Origin: Zanthoxylum bungeanum
Lineage: Eukaryota; Streptophyta; Magnoliopsida; Sapindales; Rutaceae
Reading direction: 5' to 3'
Assembly: GCA_019454045.1 (NCBI GenBank)
Contig: SKCR01031810.1
Location: 22,994 to 86,993, forward strand
DNA length: 64,000 nt
A program made the position numbers and the translations under genes. Below, in pieces: positions 47,724 to 59,784 of the stretch. The number at the start of each line of letters is the position of its first letter. Position 1 is the first letter of the stretch. Under the pieces are notes generated by a model, which was given only the letters and a program-made list of their open reading frames with translations, did not search any database and was not told the origin of the DNA.

Positions 47724-49832
47724 TGTTGGATAATATGACCCATAGCGTCACTATTTGCACAGATCATTGTGTTGTTGTAGCAAATTAACTATGTAACAAG
47801 GAAATTGCACTCTCATCATTTGTGATTAGATCACCATAGATATATAAATGAAGAGAGGTCCCTATGATTAGTTCCTGGATTGAGATGATATGAGACAGTA
47901 TCAGTCCACGAAGGATTAATCATTAAATATCCCTAGCCGTAGTATTATCGAGACTGGACATCGATAATGCGGAATAGGCTAGTATTGCACTTGTGCGCGT
48001 TGTGAGGGCACAACGGCATAGTTCTCATATATATAAGTGTTGGAGACTTATGCAAGTGCGATAGGAGGTCGTGTTTCACCGATGGTACGGGAAACAGCTT
48101 CGCTCTGGATAGACCCCTTCGGAATCCCATTGGTATTATGAATATGTGTCTATGGGAGGCCGAAATCAAGGTAGGTGTGTATAGTCTTAACCTGAGACTT
48201 GCATCGCTAATACTTACGATAATCGATAAACTTTGGATTTGGTGGTTGGGGGCTTTGACCGGTTCTGTGTCTACCACTTCTGGGTTTATCAGAGAGTCGT
48301 AGAGTATTGGGTGTGATGTCGAGACGGAAGTATCACTCCAGTCATAGTGGAGATGATGTCACGCAGGATACGGTATTAGTGCTCTTAAGTGATGCGCATC
48401 CAATCGTGATATTATGACCAGGTCATGAATATCCGATTATAGAGACTAGTTACCAGACATCCGATATGTGTTTCGGACGGGGCAGACACTTATCCAGCCC
48501 CAGCCCTAACACGTGACTATCCGATACTGGGCCGATATGCACAATACGTGAGTATACTACGCTTGATATAGATCTAAATATTCTTAAAAGGATATGTCCG
48601 GAGAATTGGGTGACTTGGTGCTTTGCTAGGAGTTGACCTTGTCTCGTAAATCGGTAGAACGTAGTACTTGGTACGTACGTGATTCGGTTACACCGACGAC
48701 CGTATTTATAGCCAACTTATCCGGAGATCTCATGGGTCGCTTCCCGATAATCCACCGATGACGCACAACTCGCACTCTTGAATAATCTGGGATTATATAG
48801 AAGAGAGAGAAAATTAATCTAGGATTAATTACGGAGATATTTTATCTAGGATAAAATATCGTCGAGAGAGAGATAACGATTAATTTGGAATTAATCGATG
48901 ATTAATATATTCGATATATTAAACGAAATTAGATTTCGACGCGGAATTAAAATTAGATTTTAATTCGGGCGAACGAATTAATTTAGAATTAATTCGTTAG
49001 CGACGTGAATAGTGAATTCGCTAGGCGTAATCACTTAATTACGACGCGACGGAAAAATCGTTAATTTAGAATTAGCGAACCCGAGCCCGAGTGTGATTGC
49101 GAGCGCATTCGTATTTCGAATTCGAGTGCGGCGACGCAAGTCACATCAAGCGTCAAATCAATCGTCACATCAAGCGTCAAATCAAATGTCACTTTGAGTG
49201 ATGATTGATTGATTGATGTGATTGATTGAAAGACATGACTTAAAGTGACATGACTTAAAGTTGATGTGAATAGTGATGGACTTGACATAAAGTGTTAAAG
49301 CATTTTGGAGGAAATACTTTATGGATTTGGCTTCAAGATTCATTTGATTTATTGATAAAATTAAATGAAAATTGATTATTTATTTTTGGAAAATATATAT
49401 AATCAAATTGCTTTACATTTTATTAAGTAACACACACATTTCTCTCTCATCTTCTCTCATGTCTCTCACGCCCAACCAGCCCATTCTTCACTGTTTTGAA
49501 TCTGTTTTGGCGTGCATTATAGGGGAGCAAGAGTGGGTTTTCATGGTGAAAATTCATGTGCTAGCACACATACGAGTCTTGCGAAGGTGGTAGGGAGGTT
49601 CACCCATGAGCCGGGATCCGTCGGACGAGGCTTGGAGCTCCGTTTTCTCAGCTCAAAACTGAATTTTTAAAGAGTGGACTGCTGCAGTGGGGTGTAATGC
49701 AGTGGACTTTTTGGCTTCGAATCGTCTCCAAATCGACTCAACCGATCGATGTGAGTATTCCGCTACCTCCGTTGATGTGTTTACATAATTTCATGCATTG
49801 ATTTGATCTTGGGACCTAATAGAAACTCAACA
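47724..49832 (+). repeat. C4 3' LTR (2109 bp)
   Basis: Identical by eye to the 5' LTR for about the first 690 bp, then a few differences (for example T/G near 48410, T/C near 48419). Single-base indels cluster in 49193-49550. Ends CTCAACA, followed by CTAGC. Confidence 0.94.
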
Positions 49833-49837
49833 CTAGC

Positions 49838-50006
49838 CACCACCCAAGATGAGCTGATGAAGACTCTGGAGGAACTCTACAGGTAAAGGTGGACCATGAA
49901 AAAAAGTTGGAGCAATTCGATCAGAAATACGGCCTTTCTGGAGATGTTGGAAGCCTCACTCTGCCGGGGGCATCGGGCTCGAGCACCCCCCCGGTCACAG
50001 CAGTAA
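49838..50006 (+). pseudogene. CACTA gene, 3' end after C4
   Basis: Continues the Ptta/En-Spm gene from 39807. Removing C4 and one CTAGC rejoins RDQLA with TTQDELMKTLEELYR in a reasonable frame. An in-frame TAA lies near 50004-50006. The end is GC-rich (GCCGGGGGCATCGGG), unlike the AT-rich surroundings. Confidence 0.65.
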
Positions 50007-50279
50007 TAAATTTTATTTCTATTTGTATAACATTCTAAACAGATAGTTTTAATATACTATGTATTTTTCTTAATAAGTTTTCATTATAATAACAAAATAA
50101 TTATTAGATATTTCCTAATTGTGCTATTATCGGTAACTTTTTTTGAAAAATAAATTTTTTTAAATATTAAATTGAATATTTTAGTGCAAAATTATGTAAA
50201 ATAATAATTTTTTAAAGAATATTTTTAAACTTTTTACGTTGAAGGTATGTGACGGTAAAATAAATAAATAAAATATTAT

Positions 50280-50664
50280 TTATATACTTTTATCGTCGAA
50301 TATTTCGACGCTAAAATTACTTTTTTGCGTCGAAATTAGGCGTCGCTAACAGGTTAAACTTCGACGCTAAAAGTATACAAATATTATTTTTTTTAGCGTC
50401 GAATGTAAGCGATGCTAAAAGTCTCATTTTTAAGGTCGGATACTTTCGTCGCAATATATGAACTATAGCGTCGGAAACTCTTATTTTTTAGTCGAAATAA
50501 ATTGGACGCAAACTAATAGATTTTAGCATCGATAATATCTATTTTGACGCTAATTGTCATTCTCGTCCATATTTTAGCGTCTAATTTTGACATCGAAATA
50601 TTTTGACGCTATTTACTGTTGGCGTCGATTGTTTTCGATGTTAAATGCCATATTTTTTGTAGTA
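50280..50664. repeat. CACTA subterminal repeats and right end
   Basis: More than ten copies of a word close to TTTAGCGTCGAA or its inverse (TTCGACGCTAAA), in both orientations, ending at ATTTTTTGTAGTA (50664). Clusters of short words in both orientations next to the ends are typical of CACTA elements, where transposase-related proteins bind. Confidence 0.75.
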
Positions 50665-51130
50665 TAATGAAAACAAAAAGGCAGTAATCAATTCAGGCTT
50701 AAGAGTCTCATTCAACTCAAAGTTAAACATTGTATCCGCACCTGAGAATTTCTGTATGGACATAGCACTAGTGCAAGGTTTTGGAAACTTGGACAAAATG
50801 CAAAGACTATGAATGGATAATTAAAATCAGGTGTGGTTGTTTGCAAAAAAATTTCGTGTTTTTTTTATTTTTGTTGCTAGGTTTTGTTTATTTTTTACAC
50901 AAAGTTATGCACCTTCTTCGCCACCAATAAGGTGTCAGCATGGAGTCTTCCAGCAAATGCATATGAACGTAAATTAGCTAGTTAACTCAATGTTAGTTAG
51001 TATATATAGTGTCTTGTAAATGAGATCATTTCTGTAATAAAAAAATAATTTTTCTCTCAAAACTTCTCTCAAAAACTTCATTTTTCCTTCAAACCAAACA
51101 AGTAATAATTTTATTTTTCATTTTCTATAA

Positions 51131-51176
<46 letters not shown>

Positions 51177-51340
51177 TATTATTATTATTAGAAAACGCTT
51201 TTCAGAGATCAGTTTGCAGATACAGATTTCAGAAATAATTTTTCAGAGAAAAAGTTTTCAGAAACAGCAGCATTAAAAGAGAGTTTCAGAAAAGATTTTC
51301 ACAAAGGTTTCTAGAAAGAGAACTGGTTTTAGGAAAGAAA
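50665..51340. other. Non-coding stretch with ATA microsatellite
   Basis: No gene. Around 51000-51110 there is a TATATATAG followed by TC- and A-rich text, possibly an old LTR promoter. At 51130-51190 about fifteen ATA units are followed directly by about five TTA units, making a self-complementary tract. Confidence 0.5.
51130..51190. repeat. (AAT)n/(ATT)n mirrored microsatellite
   Basis: Uninterrupted trinucleotide run that switches to its reverse complement at about 51174, so the two arms can pair. Confidence 0.9.
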
Positions 51341-51833
51341 AGTTTTTAGAAAAAATCCGATTTAATTTCTAAACATGAGTTTTAATATAGTATTTCAGTT
51401 TTCATTTTTAAACCGTCCACTCAGTTAGATCGCTCAAACGATGTAACCGCCCACTCCAAGTTTATTTATTTTACAAGTTACTCAAAGGACGAGCTCAGTA
51501 GGATGGATACCGATGGCAGTCATTAAGGTATTCGGTCCACCAGGTCAATTCAGAAATAGAGTTTGGTCAAGTCGAGTAAATTTCGTCTTAGATATTTGTA
51601 TAATAGAGTTAAGTATGAGTATTCATGTATAGAGTTGTAACATTTATGATATTGTCTATTAAGTTGTATATATATTATATTACGAGCTATATTGTGGATT
51701 TGGGTATTAGTCCCATATATGAAATTATGTTGATAAAAGTATCAGTATTGTTTGTAATTAGAAAGTCAGTGGCTTAGAGGGATAGTACGGCCTATTCCCT
51801 ACCAATAGCATCTCCCGAATTGGGGATGTTACA
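51341..51833 (+). repeat. Chromovirus 5' LTR, 3' end only
   Basis: Last roughly 490 bp of the LTR, ending GATGTTACA; matches the 3' LTR at 59318-59783 with scattered changes. Upstream similarity fades near 51341. Confidence 0.75.
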
Positions 51834-51837
51834 AAGA

Positions 51838-51851
51838 TGGTATCAGAGCTT
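51838..51851 (+). other. Chromovirus primer-binding site
   Basis: TGGTATCAGAGCTT, four bases after the LTR end, a perfect initiator-Met site. Confidence 0.88.
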
Positions 51852-52150
51852 GGTCTATAGAGTCAGTGACTGCAGTGGGCAGAGTGCATAGTATCATCGA
51901 GATTCTAGTATATAAGGCATTACCTCTCCAATATTTGATCCTCGAGTACATCATCAAGCTCCATAGACATGTTAGTAAGCATTACCAATTCTACTTGAGT
52001 TGCTTCCCGATAAGTAATTCTTACTTTAGTTACAAATCATTCCATGATTATTTGCTAGTGTTCCTAGAACATGCCAAAGATCTATTAAGCATATTATGAG
52101 TGATAAAGTCATTAAAAGTTACGGAATGACTTACAATGATCAGATTAGAC
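51852..52150 (+). pseudogene. Chromovirus leader/gag start, decayed
   Basis: Begins after the primer site. The ORF 51866-52099 has no clear Gag signature. It ends where minus-strand family-C LTR sequence becomes recognisable. Confidence 0.4.
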
Positions 52151-53962
52151 TTTCAAAATTTGAGTTGTGTTCTTGAAGCTCCAAGCTTAAAGTGTTGATT
52201 CCAACTCTTGAAGTTGTTTCCCTATCACCTTAGAAGACTCCTTGAAGTGCTAGCTTCTTTGATCTTGCAACAAAATCAAAAGGAAGAAGAGGTGAGGCTC
52301 ACTCCCATTACATGTTCTAGGGTTTGTGAGTTTTTTGTGTTGTGTTTGAAAAAAAAAGAGAGAGAGATGGCTTTTGGTAAAAACCATTTACCATTTTCAC
52401 CTAAACAATGTGATTGGGTTTTTGGTTTCACCAAAACCATTTCTAAGTAGTTGGAAAATGGGTGGTTTGGCATAAATGCCAACCACTCTCCCAACTACCA
52501 CATGTGAAGTGGGCCCCACTTTTGAATTCAAAATTCAAACTGTTTCTACGAATGTTTTCCGCGGCTCGGATTCGTTTAATCCGATTAAACAAATTTTTGT
52601 CGCTAAATAATTAAATCTAATTTAATTAAATAACGACATCTCGTAAATATATTACGAATGTCGTTTACGAATTAATTCGTTCGCTCGTATTAAAGTCTGA
52701 ATTTAATTTCGTAATGAAATCTAATTCCAATTAATATATCCAATATATTAATTTTAGCCCATATGAATAAATTAAATATAAAAAAATCAAATTTAACTAT
52801 TAAATTTGTTTTACTGATTAATTCCAAATTAATTACGTTCTCTCTCTTCCGAACACATTTAATCCCAGATTAAATAATGCCTCAATTAATCCCAGATTAA
52901 TTTTCTCTCTCTTAATTAATCCCAGATTAATTCTAATTCGAGTCAACTATCATAGGTGAATCTTTGGGAAGCGACCCAAGAGACCCATGGATATGTTAAC
53001 AGTAAATCTGGTTATCAAAATATCCGATTAAGTACGTACCTCGTACCACGTGTTTACCAATTTACAAGACATGATTGGCTTCTAGCAAAGCACCGTGCCT
53101 ACCAAATTCTCCAGAAATATTCTTAATGGAATATACAATCTATGTCAGGCGTAGTATTGCGTATTGCGATCCAGTATCAAATGTTACATGCAAGGTCTAG
53201 GGCTGGAGTAGTGTCTGCCCCGTACGAAACATATATCGGATCCCAATAACTAGTCTCTTTATAGGATAATCATGACGTTGTCACATTATCCCGATGGTTG
53301 TAACACCCTAGAGTGCCAGTTCTGTATCTCTGCGTGATTATCATCGTCATATGACTGAATTGATACTTTCATCTTGACATCACACCCAATACTCTACGAT
53401 TCTCAATAAGCCCAGAAGAGGCGTAAACAGAACCTGTTAAAGTCTCGGACGACCAAAACTAAAGCATAATGATTGTCGCAAGTATTAGCGATGCAAGTCT
53501 CAGGTTAAGACCAAATACACTACCCTGAATCGGATTCCCATAGACACATTGTCATACAACCAATGGATTCTGTGGGGTCTATCCGGAGCGAAGCTGTTCC
53601 CGTACCATCGGTAAACACAACCTCCTATCACACTTGCATAAGCATCCAAAACTTAAATATATGAGAACTATGCCGTTATGCTCCCACAACGCGCACAAGT
53701 GCAATACTAGTCTATTCTGCATTATCGATGTCCAGTCTCGATAATACTACGACTAGGGATATTTAATGATTAAACCTTAGTGGATTGATATTGTCTCATG
53801 TCTTATAATCTGGAACTAATCATAAGGACTTCTATCATTTATATATTCAAGTAATCTAATTACAAATGATAAAAGAGCAGTTTCCTTTGTCACCCTGTTA
53901 ATTTGTACAATAAAACCATGTTCTGTACAAATAGTGATGCTATGGGTCATAATTGTCCAACA
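52150..53962 (-). repeat. Divergent family-C LTR inside the chromovirus
   Basis: Right border clear: TCCAACA at 53962, i.e. TGTTGG on the minus strand. The left end lacks the expected CAACA-side text and similarity starts near 52150 (GAAGCTCCAAGCTT), so it is truncated or rearranged there. It carries the palindrome ladder in a variant form (52580-52935), with arms such as TTAATATAT and a CCA loop. It is the most divergent LTR of the family in the window. ORFs 52208-52450 and 52276-52494 are LTR sequence. Confidence 0.8.
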
Positions 53963-56900
53963 TTATTCGAAATTATTAGTACAAGATTAAGTTAAGTTAC
54001 GAAACTAGAAAATACAAGTACTAAGAATAGTTACTTAATGGAGTGGGAATAGAAAGCTATAAGAAAGAAAGAAAAGATACATAGATGCTTAAACAGCTAG
54101 TGGCAGGTAAAGAGGCAGAATGAAATGGTAAAGTTCTAAGGATACCAACCCAGGAAAGTAGGAAGAGAAAATAAAAACTATAAAGAAAAGAAAGGGAAAA
54201 TATATAGATGTTCAAGTAACCAGAGACACTAAGTGGAAAAGATACAAAAATAGTGGATAAAGAGAATACTAGAACCTATAACAATAAAGGATATAGTAAG
54301 CCTGAGTAAGAGTAAGAATTCCAAATAGATCTATATAAGATTCCTTCTCTTCTATAAGAATCTTTCCTTCCTTAGGAAGTTCCTTCAAGTTAAACCTATA
54401 GACTATGAATATCTTGTATAGATAGCAAGTACTCTGAATAGCAAAAGATAGTAAGAAGTATAAGAGAGGAAATAAATCAGAAAATATATGGTAGTTCCAA
54501 TGAATATGAGATGCCATAAAGATTTAGAGAAATCCATATTTTTAAATTTAGGCTCGTAAGCAGATAAATGGAGGTCATTAGTGGAAATTCTTGGTTGTTT
54601 AAACTTAAGAATTCAATAGACAAAGCCCTTAACTATCTAGATTTTCGTCCCTCAGTTATACCAGTTAAGGAAGCTTCACTAATGGAACCAATCTCATATT
54701 TATCTCGCATGAATAATAAACCCTATCAGGATACAGAGTATCATAACAAGTAGGCCGATGTTGAGTGATATGTGGATTCCTTCCTCATTCTCTACCAACT
54801 TAGATAAAGCTAACCGTAAAGAAAGCTCAATACTCGTAATACTGCATTTTGAGACAAGGACAGTTGATCTCGTGAAGTCATTTATCCAGAAAGGAACCAA
54901 TGAGGTTTTAAAGATAAAAGACTAAAAAATTGACACAAGTCAAAGTTGGCAAAATCCCAGTACTAGGAAGAAACTCATAGATCATATTAACACCAGTAGA
55001 AGTCTACGTAAGTTCAAAAGGACGAACTTATGAGATAGGAGAGACTTAGGATTTAACAAAGAGTACCAGTATGGATATGAAGATTAGATAGCAAAACAGT
55101 GGCTTATAGTTAGATCATAGAGCATAAATCTAGAAAGTAGCCAGAAGAACGAACCACCATTAGTCTCACTAGCATGGTTTATAATAAGAGGTGGAATATG
55201 AAAATAGTAAGGAGAGAATAAAAAGTGATAAGAGAATTCAGTACTGATGGTGATATAAGTAGCACAGCGTAAATACAACTTCGTAAATGAGACCACAAAA
55301 ATGGATGATAAAAGTTATGGAACCCTAAGACATAAAGTAGTCGATTCAGGTTCTGACAGAGCGAACGATAATCTTTCCTTTCAATAACCTCTACTCTAGT
55401 AAGTGTACAGACACCTAACCAAAAGTGGGAAGTATGTGTATACCCCTTAATTTAGAGCTCATCAATGATTTGAATAAGTAAGGAATGAAGTGGGATAAGA
55501 TAGGTAAATTACGAGATAACAAGATAGTAGAACGGAGAGCATCCAAGAAGTAAAGGTCTGAAAGAGTAAGGAATCAGAGTAAGCAACACATAGCAATGCA
55601 GAAGTAAGATACCCGACTTATATAGAGTTTAAATAACTTAGACACCCAAATTATATAGGATTAGTAAAAGTATAGTACCCAAACCAAAGGATTGGTAGCG
55701 ATGCCATAACATGTGTTAAGATATGGAGTTTCCAAGAAAGTGGGGAGTTAAGAGATTCAAGAAACCGGGATAAGGAGGAAAGTCAAATAACATAGTAAAT
55801 CTTAGAAAGGAAGAATAATATGGAGAGCATAGTAGGAGTTTAAGAGAGTATGAGCCTTATGGAGGTTCTCAGTAAGAAGTAGTATGACCAATAGCTAGAG
55901 AGAAATAATGAGTAAAGTTGAAGGAGATAATTCAGGTAGCTTTTAGCAGAAGAACCTAAGTTTGGGAGTTAACACCAGATATACAGCTAAGAGAGTCCTA
56001 AGCTCATAGATAAGTGGCACGTACAATTATAGCATGGGTAACTAGTGAGAACACCACAACCAGAAAACTCTAGAATAAACCCCACCTTCCTAACCCTCGT
56101 CAGACAATGGCGATAAAAATAGACCTTGAAGTTCTTCTTAAGACACTCATAGGAACAAGTAAATACATAGTGGAAAGAGACCGAAACATAAAAATTTTCA
56201 ATATAGTACAAGAGCATAATAGAAAAGGAAAATAGCGAGAGATTTAGAAGAGAAGTTGTCTAGTTGGAACGATGAAGAGGTAAAGTATTAGTTTAGTAGA
56301 AACAAGAATACAAAATAATAGTATTAGACATGACTAGTGATATTCAGAAGATGATATCCTTCTGGGGAGGAAACAGAGACATAGACCGCAGAAATCCTAA
56401 GTATAGAATAAAGCAAAAAAGAAGATAGAAAACAAGTAAAATACTTGGAGGTACGACAATCATAGTAAAATGATAATGGAAAAGATATTTTATAGATGAC
56501 TACAAAGATACACAAGTACAAGAGTAAACTTTATAAAGTTAAGATTAGTAGTACTACGAGATAGCATATTTTAATAAATGTTGAAATAAGATTGTAATAA
56601 GAAAAGAATATGACAAAGAATGGATTTATTAAGGAACAACATAGAGATGCCTAAAGAAACTAAAGATCTGAATATATGAATAATTTAAGAAAGAAAATTT
56701 AAGAATAAGAAGGTTAGGGGAGCAAGGCAGTGCAAAGGAAGGATAATCAGATTTATATTAGCAACAAATATAAAGACGAAGACAGAAGAACCTAGTGGTT
56801 GAAGCCCGACCGTAATTAGAAGCTAGCAATAAGGAAATAGACAGTTAAGTAGTCAAACTAAGAGAATAAATGCCTAGCTCAAACTGAACAAGTAGAACTG

Positions 56901-57664
56901 GAAATGAATTAGGATAAGTGTTTCTATTAGCAATAAGAAATATCTTTACATATTTTTATTTCAAGTTATGGTGGAACGTGAAGAAACCTAATGTTAAGAG
57001 ACAAAATCACCCTTTAGCATGAGAATGTGTTGGATAAGAAGAGATTGAGGATACACTCAGAAAGACTATTAAGGGAGTTATACTATATAAAGGAAGTGAG
57101 GAACTTGAGGTATACTTAAGACCAAGAATAGCAAAAGATTATTCAATATGGTACAAAATATAATATAAATATGATACCTGTAAGGAATCGCAGAAGCCAA
57201 GCGATATCTAAGAGTTGGTAATAACCTAGCAAGAGAAATAAGAGATGAAAATAATCAATTCATGTAGAACAACCGTGGATAGACCCCATATTAGCATAAA
57301 TGCAACTAGATCATTTGAGATTCTACAAGTTGAATATATTTTCGTGAAGACAAATATAGAATGAATAGTTACCCAAGAAGTCTTAAGAGAATTATTAAGC
57401 CTTAAAGGAAAAAAAGAAATAAGTAAAAGACAATCATAGAGTGTTAGATAGAAATAAGTAACTTCCCGATACTAGTTCAAGAAGAACAAGAGTTCAGATC
57501 TTAAGAAATAAAGTTATATCTTGCTAATTTTCTATATCAAGGAGAAATTCAAGGAATTAAGTTTTTCATATGTGTAAACAAATAAGGCATATCAAGCCAA
57601 GAAATTCCCAGAAGTTGTAGTACCAAGCTCAGTATTAGAAAGGATTCGATGACGAATCCTATTT
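53963..57664 (+). pseudogene. Chromovirus gag-pol ghost, purine-rich
   Basis: About 3.7 kb, rich in A and G on the plus strand and full of stops; no ORF above about 80 codons that I trust. Readable Pol traces occur only near the end: a frameshifted PFEILQVEYIF near 57317-57350 (compare the GPFEIL motif after integrase), ILRNKVIS near 57500 (chromodomain region) and ERIR.RILFKGG ending at the purine tract. RT and integrase cores could not be recognised by eye. Confidence 0.6.
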
Positions 57665-57674
57665 AAGGGGGGAG
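57665..57674 (+). other. Chromovirus polypurine tract
   Basis: AAGGGGGGAG just before the LTR start; the surrounding ATTTAAGGGGGGAGAA is the usual form at this position in Del/Tekay elements. Confidence 0.75.
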
Positions 57675-57678
57675 AATT

Positions 57679-59783
57679 TATAACGACTTGGAATCTCAAC
57701 TACTGTTATATCGTGGGACGGGTGTCACACATTATAAATCATGTTTGGACACGTAGTTGCTCATGAAATAACTTTGGTGAACAGTCGGCTAAATCTTTGA
57801 AAATTTTGATGTTAGATGGTACGATGCTCTACTCCGGACAGCCCAGAGTATTTGTGCTGTAATTTTTTCATACGAACTCCAATTTTTATGAATTTTTATA
57901 TCACTGGAAATCTGAGATCGAGATCCGAGTTGAATATTTTTCCAAAATAAAACCATAAATAGGTTAAAAATATAGAAAAAAATATGGATGAATAGTTCTC
58001 GAACATATCTAATGAAATCTTTAAGTTTCTCAAAGTTTTTTCACTTTTCTTTAAAGAGGTAAATTACAAGTGGCCTCTAGTATAAAAAAGAAGAAGAGTA
58101 AGAGAAGAATAAGAGGAACAAAAGAAAAGAAGAAAGAGAGAAGAGGGAAAAAGAAGCATAGAAGAGGCTTGGCATCCAGGGAGACTTGTAGAATGATAAA
58201 AATCCAACAAAAATGAGGTAATGTCATTTGACCTAAATCTTAGATTGAGTAGTTTTGTAGATTTAATGGTATATGAATGTTAGAAGCACATTAGGCATTG
58301 CATTTAGTGACATATAAGCATGAATATTGATTGTGTTAAGAAAGAACCAAATATTTAGAAAAAGTATTAAGCTAATTGGGATTATGAGATTAAAGAGCTA
58401 AGTGGAGTTTAAGAATATGGTTTAGCAAGTATTTACATTGAAGTTTAAAGAATTAATGAGTAGAAATTATTGTATGGAAGTATGGGATGAGTGTTGAGCA
58501 AACTAGGCATGAAAGGTTAAAATTAAGCCCTGAAATTGGTCTGATGTCATGACGTAAATCGTGCCCACAGGAATTTTCTCAAGAATGTTTCTGGAATCGT
58601 GTGCATCGTGATGGACAAGGCTCTACATCGCGACGCATATTGGATATTTTTCCATATATGTTTCTAGAATGGCGTGTGATGCGATGCGCGACCAAAATTT
58701 TCCCAAATCATTCTTAAATCATTCCGGCTTCACTACAACGTGTTAAATGCCACCCTAAGGGCCTCATATCAGTTCGTGTATACATCTTACATCATGATAT
58801 AAGTACGATACGCTTTGAGATAATAATGAAAGTGCTTGAATGGATAAAAGTAGTTTAATTCGGAATATATTCCCCAGCCCACTTTCTAATCAAAGTTATC
58901 AATTAAAAGTCGTTGTAGGAACCATGATTCTTTCGATAAGAAAAGAAATACAAGTAGGATTCTAAATCAGTGAGTGGACACTATCCTTTTAAGTTGATTT
59001 TTATTATGTTATTTTTCATATCAGACTTATTTTTATGCACTTAAGGCGTTTGCCACTTTTATCAGAGTTTTTCGTGAAAACGTATGTTTTAAGAAAATTT
59101 TTAGAAAAAGTAACTTTAAAAGCTTAAGATTTATGATTTTCGAGGCATGGCACATGTAGAGGACTGGAGAGACGGGGATACTAACGTCCTCAAAATCCTA
59201 GTTCACGACTAGGGATGACAGATGCCCCTAGATCCTAGATTTAGAGCTTGGAGAGTAGCATAAATCTGCACCCCCAGTTCTAGTTCAATGGCTTGGGTGA
59301 CGACAACACGATTTGATTTCTAAATATGAGTTTTAATATAGTATTTTAGATTTCATTTTTAAATCGTCCACTAACTTAGATCGTTCAAACAATCTAACCC
59401 CCACTCCCAGTTTATTTATTTTGCTAGTTTCTCGAAGGACGAGCTCAGGATGATGAATACTGATGGCAGTCACTAGGGAATTCGGTCCATCAGGTCAAGT
59501 CAGAAATAGAGTTCAATCAAGTCGAGTAAAGTCCAGTCTTAGATATTTGTACAATATAGTCAAGTACAAGTATTCATGTATAGAGTTGTAACATTTATGA
59601 TATTGTCTGTTCGGTTGTATGTATATTATATTACGAGCTATATTACGGATTTGGGTATTAGTCCCATATATGAAATTATGTTGAAAAAGTATCAGTATTG
59701 TTTATAATTAGAAAGTTAGTGGCTTAGGGGGATAGTATGGCCTATTCCTTGCTGGTGGCATCTTCTAGTCTAGGAATGCTAAA
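57679..59783 (+). repeat. Chromovirus 3' LTR (about 2.1 kb)
   Basis: Starts TATAACGAC where TGTAACGAC is expected and ends near GCTAAA, homologous to GTTACA in the 5' copy, so both terminal dinucleotides have decayed. A purine-rich block at about 58080-58170 (AAGAAGAAGAG-type) precedes more typical LTR text. Confidence 0.75.
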
Positions 59784-59784
59784 T

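Larger units (their letters stand above)
39808..49832 (+). mobile_element. C4: copia element with near-identical LTRs, dead coding
   Basis: Complete layout: LTRs 39808-41904 and 47724-49832, primer site 41906, leader, ruined gag-pol, polypurine tract 47714-47723. Exact target-site duplication CTAGC at 39803-39807 and 49833-49837. The first roughly 690 bp of the two LTRs look identical, indicating a recent insertion. The internal coding region is nevertheless full of stops, frameshifts and deletions, some shared with C2 and C3. It was therefore probably copied by enzymes from another element. It lies inside the CACTA gene. Confidence 0.93.
38573..50664 (+). mobile_element. CACTA (En/Spm) element remnant, split by C4
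   Basis: A transposase-associated gene (38573-39807, 49838-50006), then CACTA-style subterminal repeats and a right end at 50664. C4 sits inside, flanked by the duplicated CTAGC. The left terminal inverted repeat is not found, so the 5' side is incomplete. The right end reads ATTTTTTGTAGTA, i.e. TACTACAAAAAAT on the other strand, where a CACTA end is expected to show CACTACAA; the outermost bases have changed. Confidence 0.75.
51341..59783 (+). mobile_element. Del/Tekay-like Ty3/gypsy chromovirus, degraded
   Basis: Matching sequence at 51341-51833 and 59318-59783 marks the ends of two LTRs. The first is followed by a primer site (51838), the second preceded by a purine tract (57665-57674). 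The C-terminal pol remnant near 57480-57664 reads ILRNKVIS and RILFKGGR, the usual end of Del/Tekay Pol just before the 3' LTR. Most of the 5' LTR is missing, and a family-C LTR sits in the gag region. The left border and the lineage are inferences. Confidence 0.75.

Noticed and set aside
54269..54517. Minus-strand ORFs in the chromovirus body (also 55084-55296, 55987-56217, 56324-56521)
   Set aside because: Antisense of purine-rich sequence gives hydrophobic, Phe/Tyr/Ser-rich frames by composition; no gene signature.
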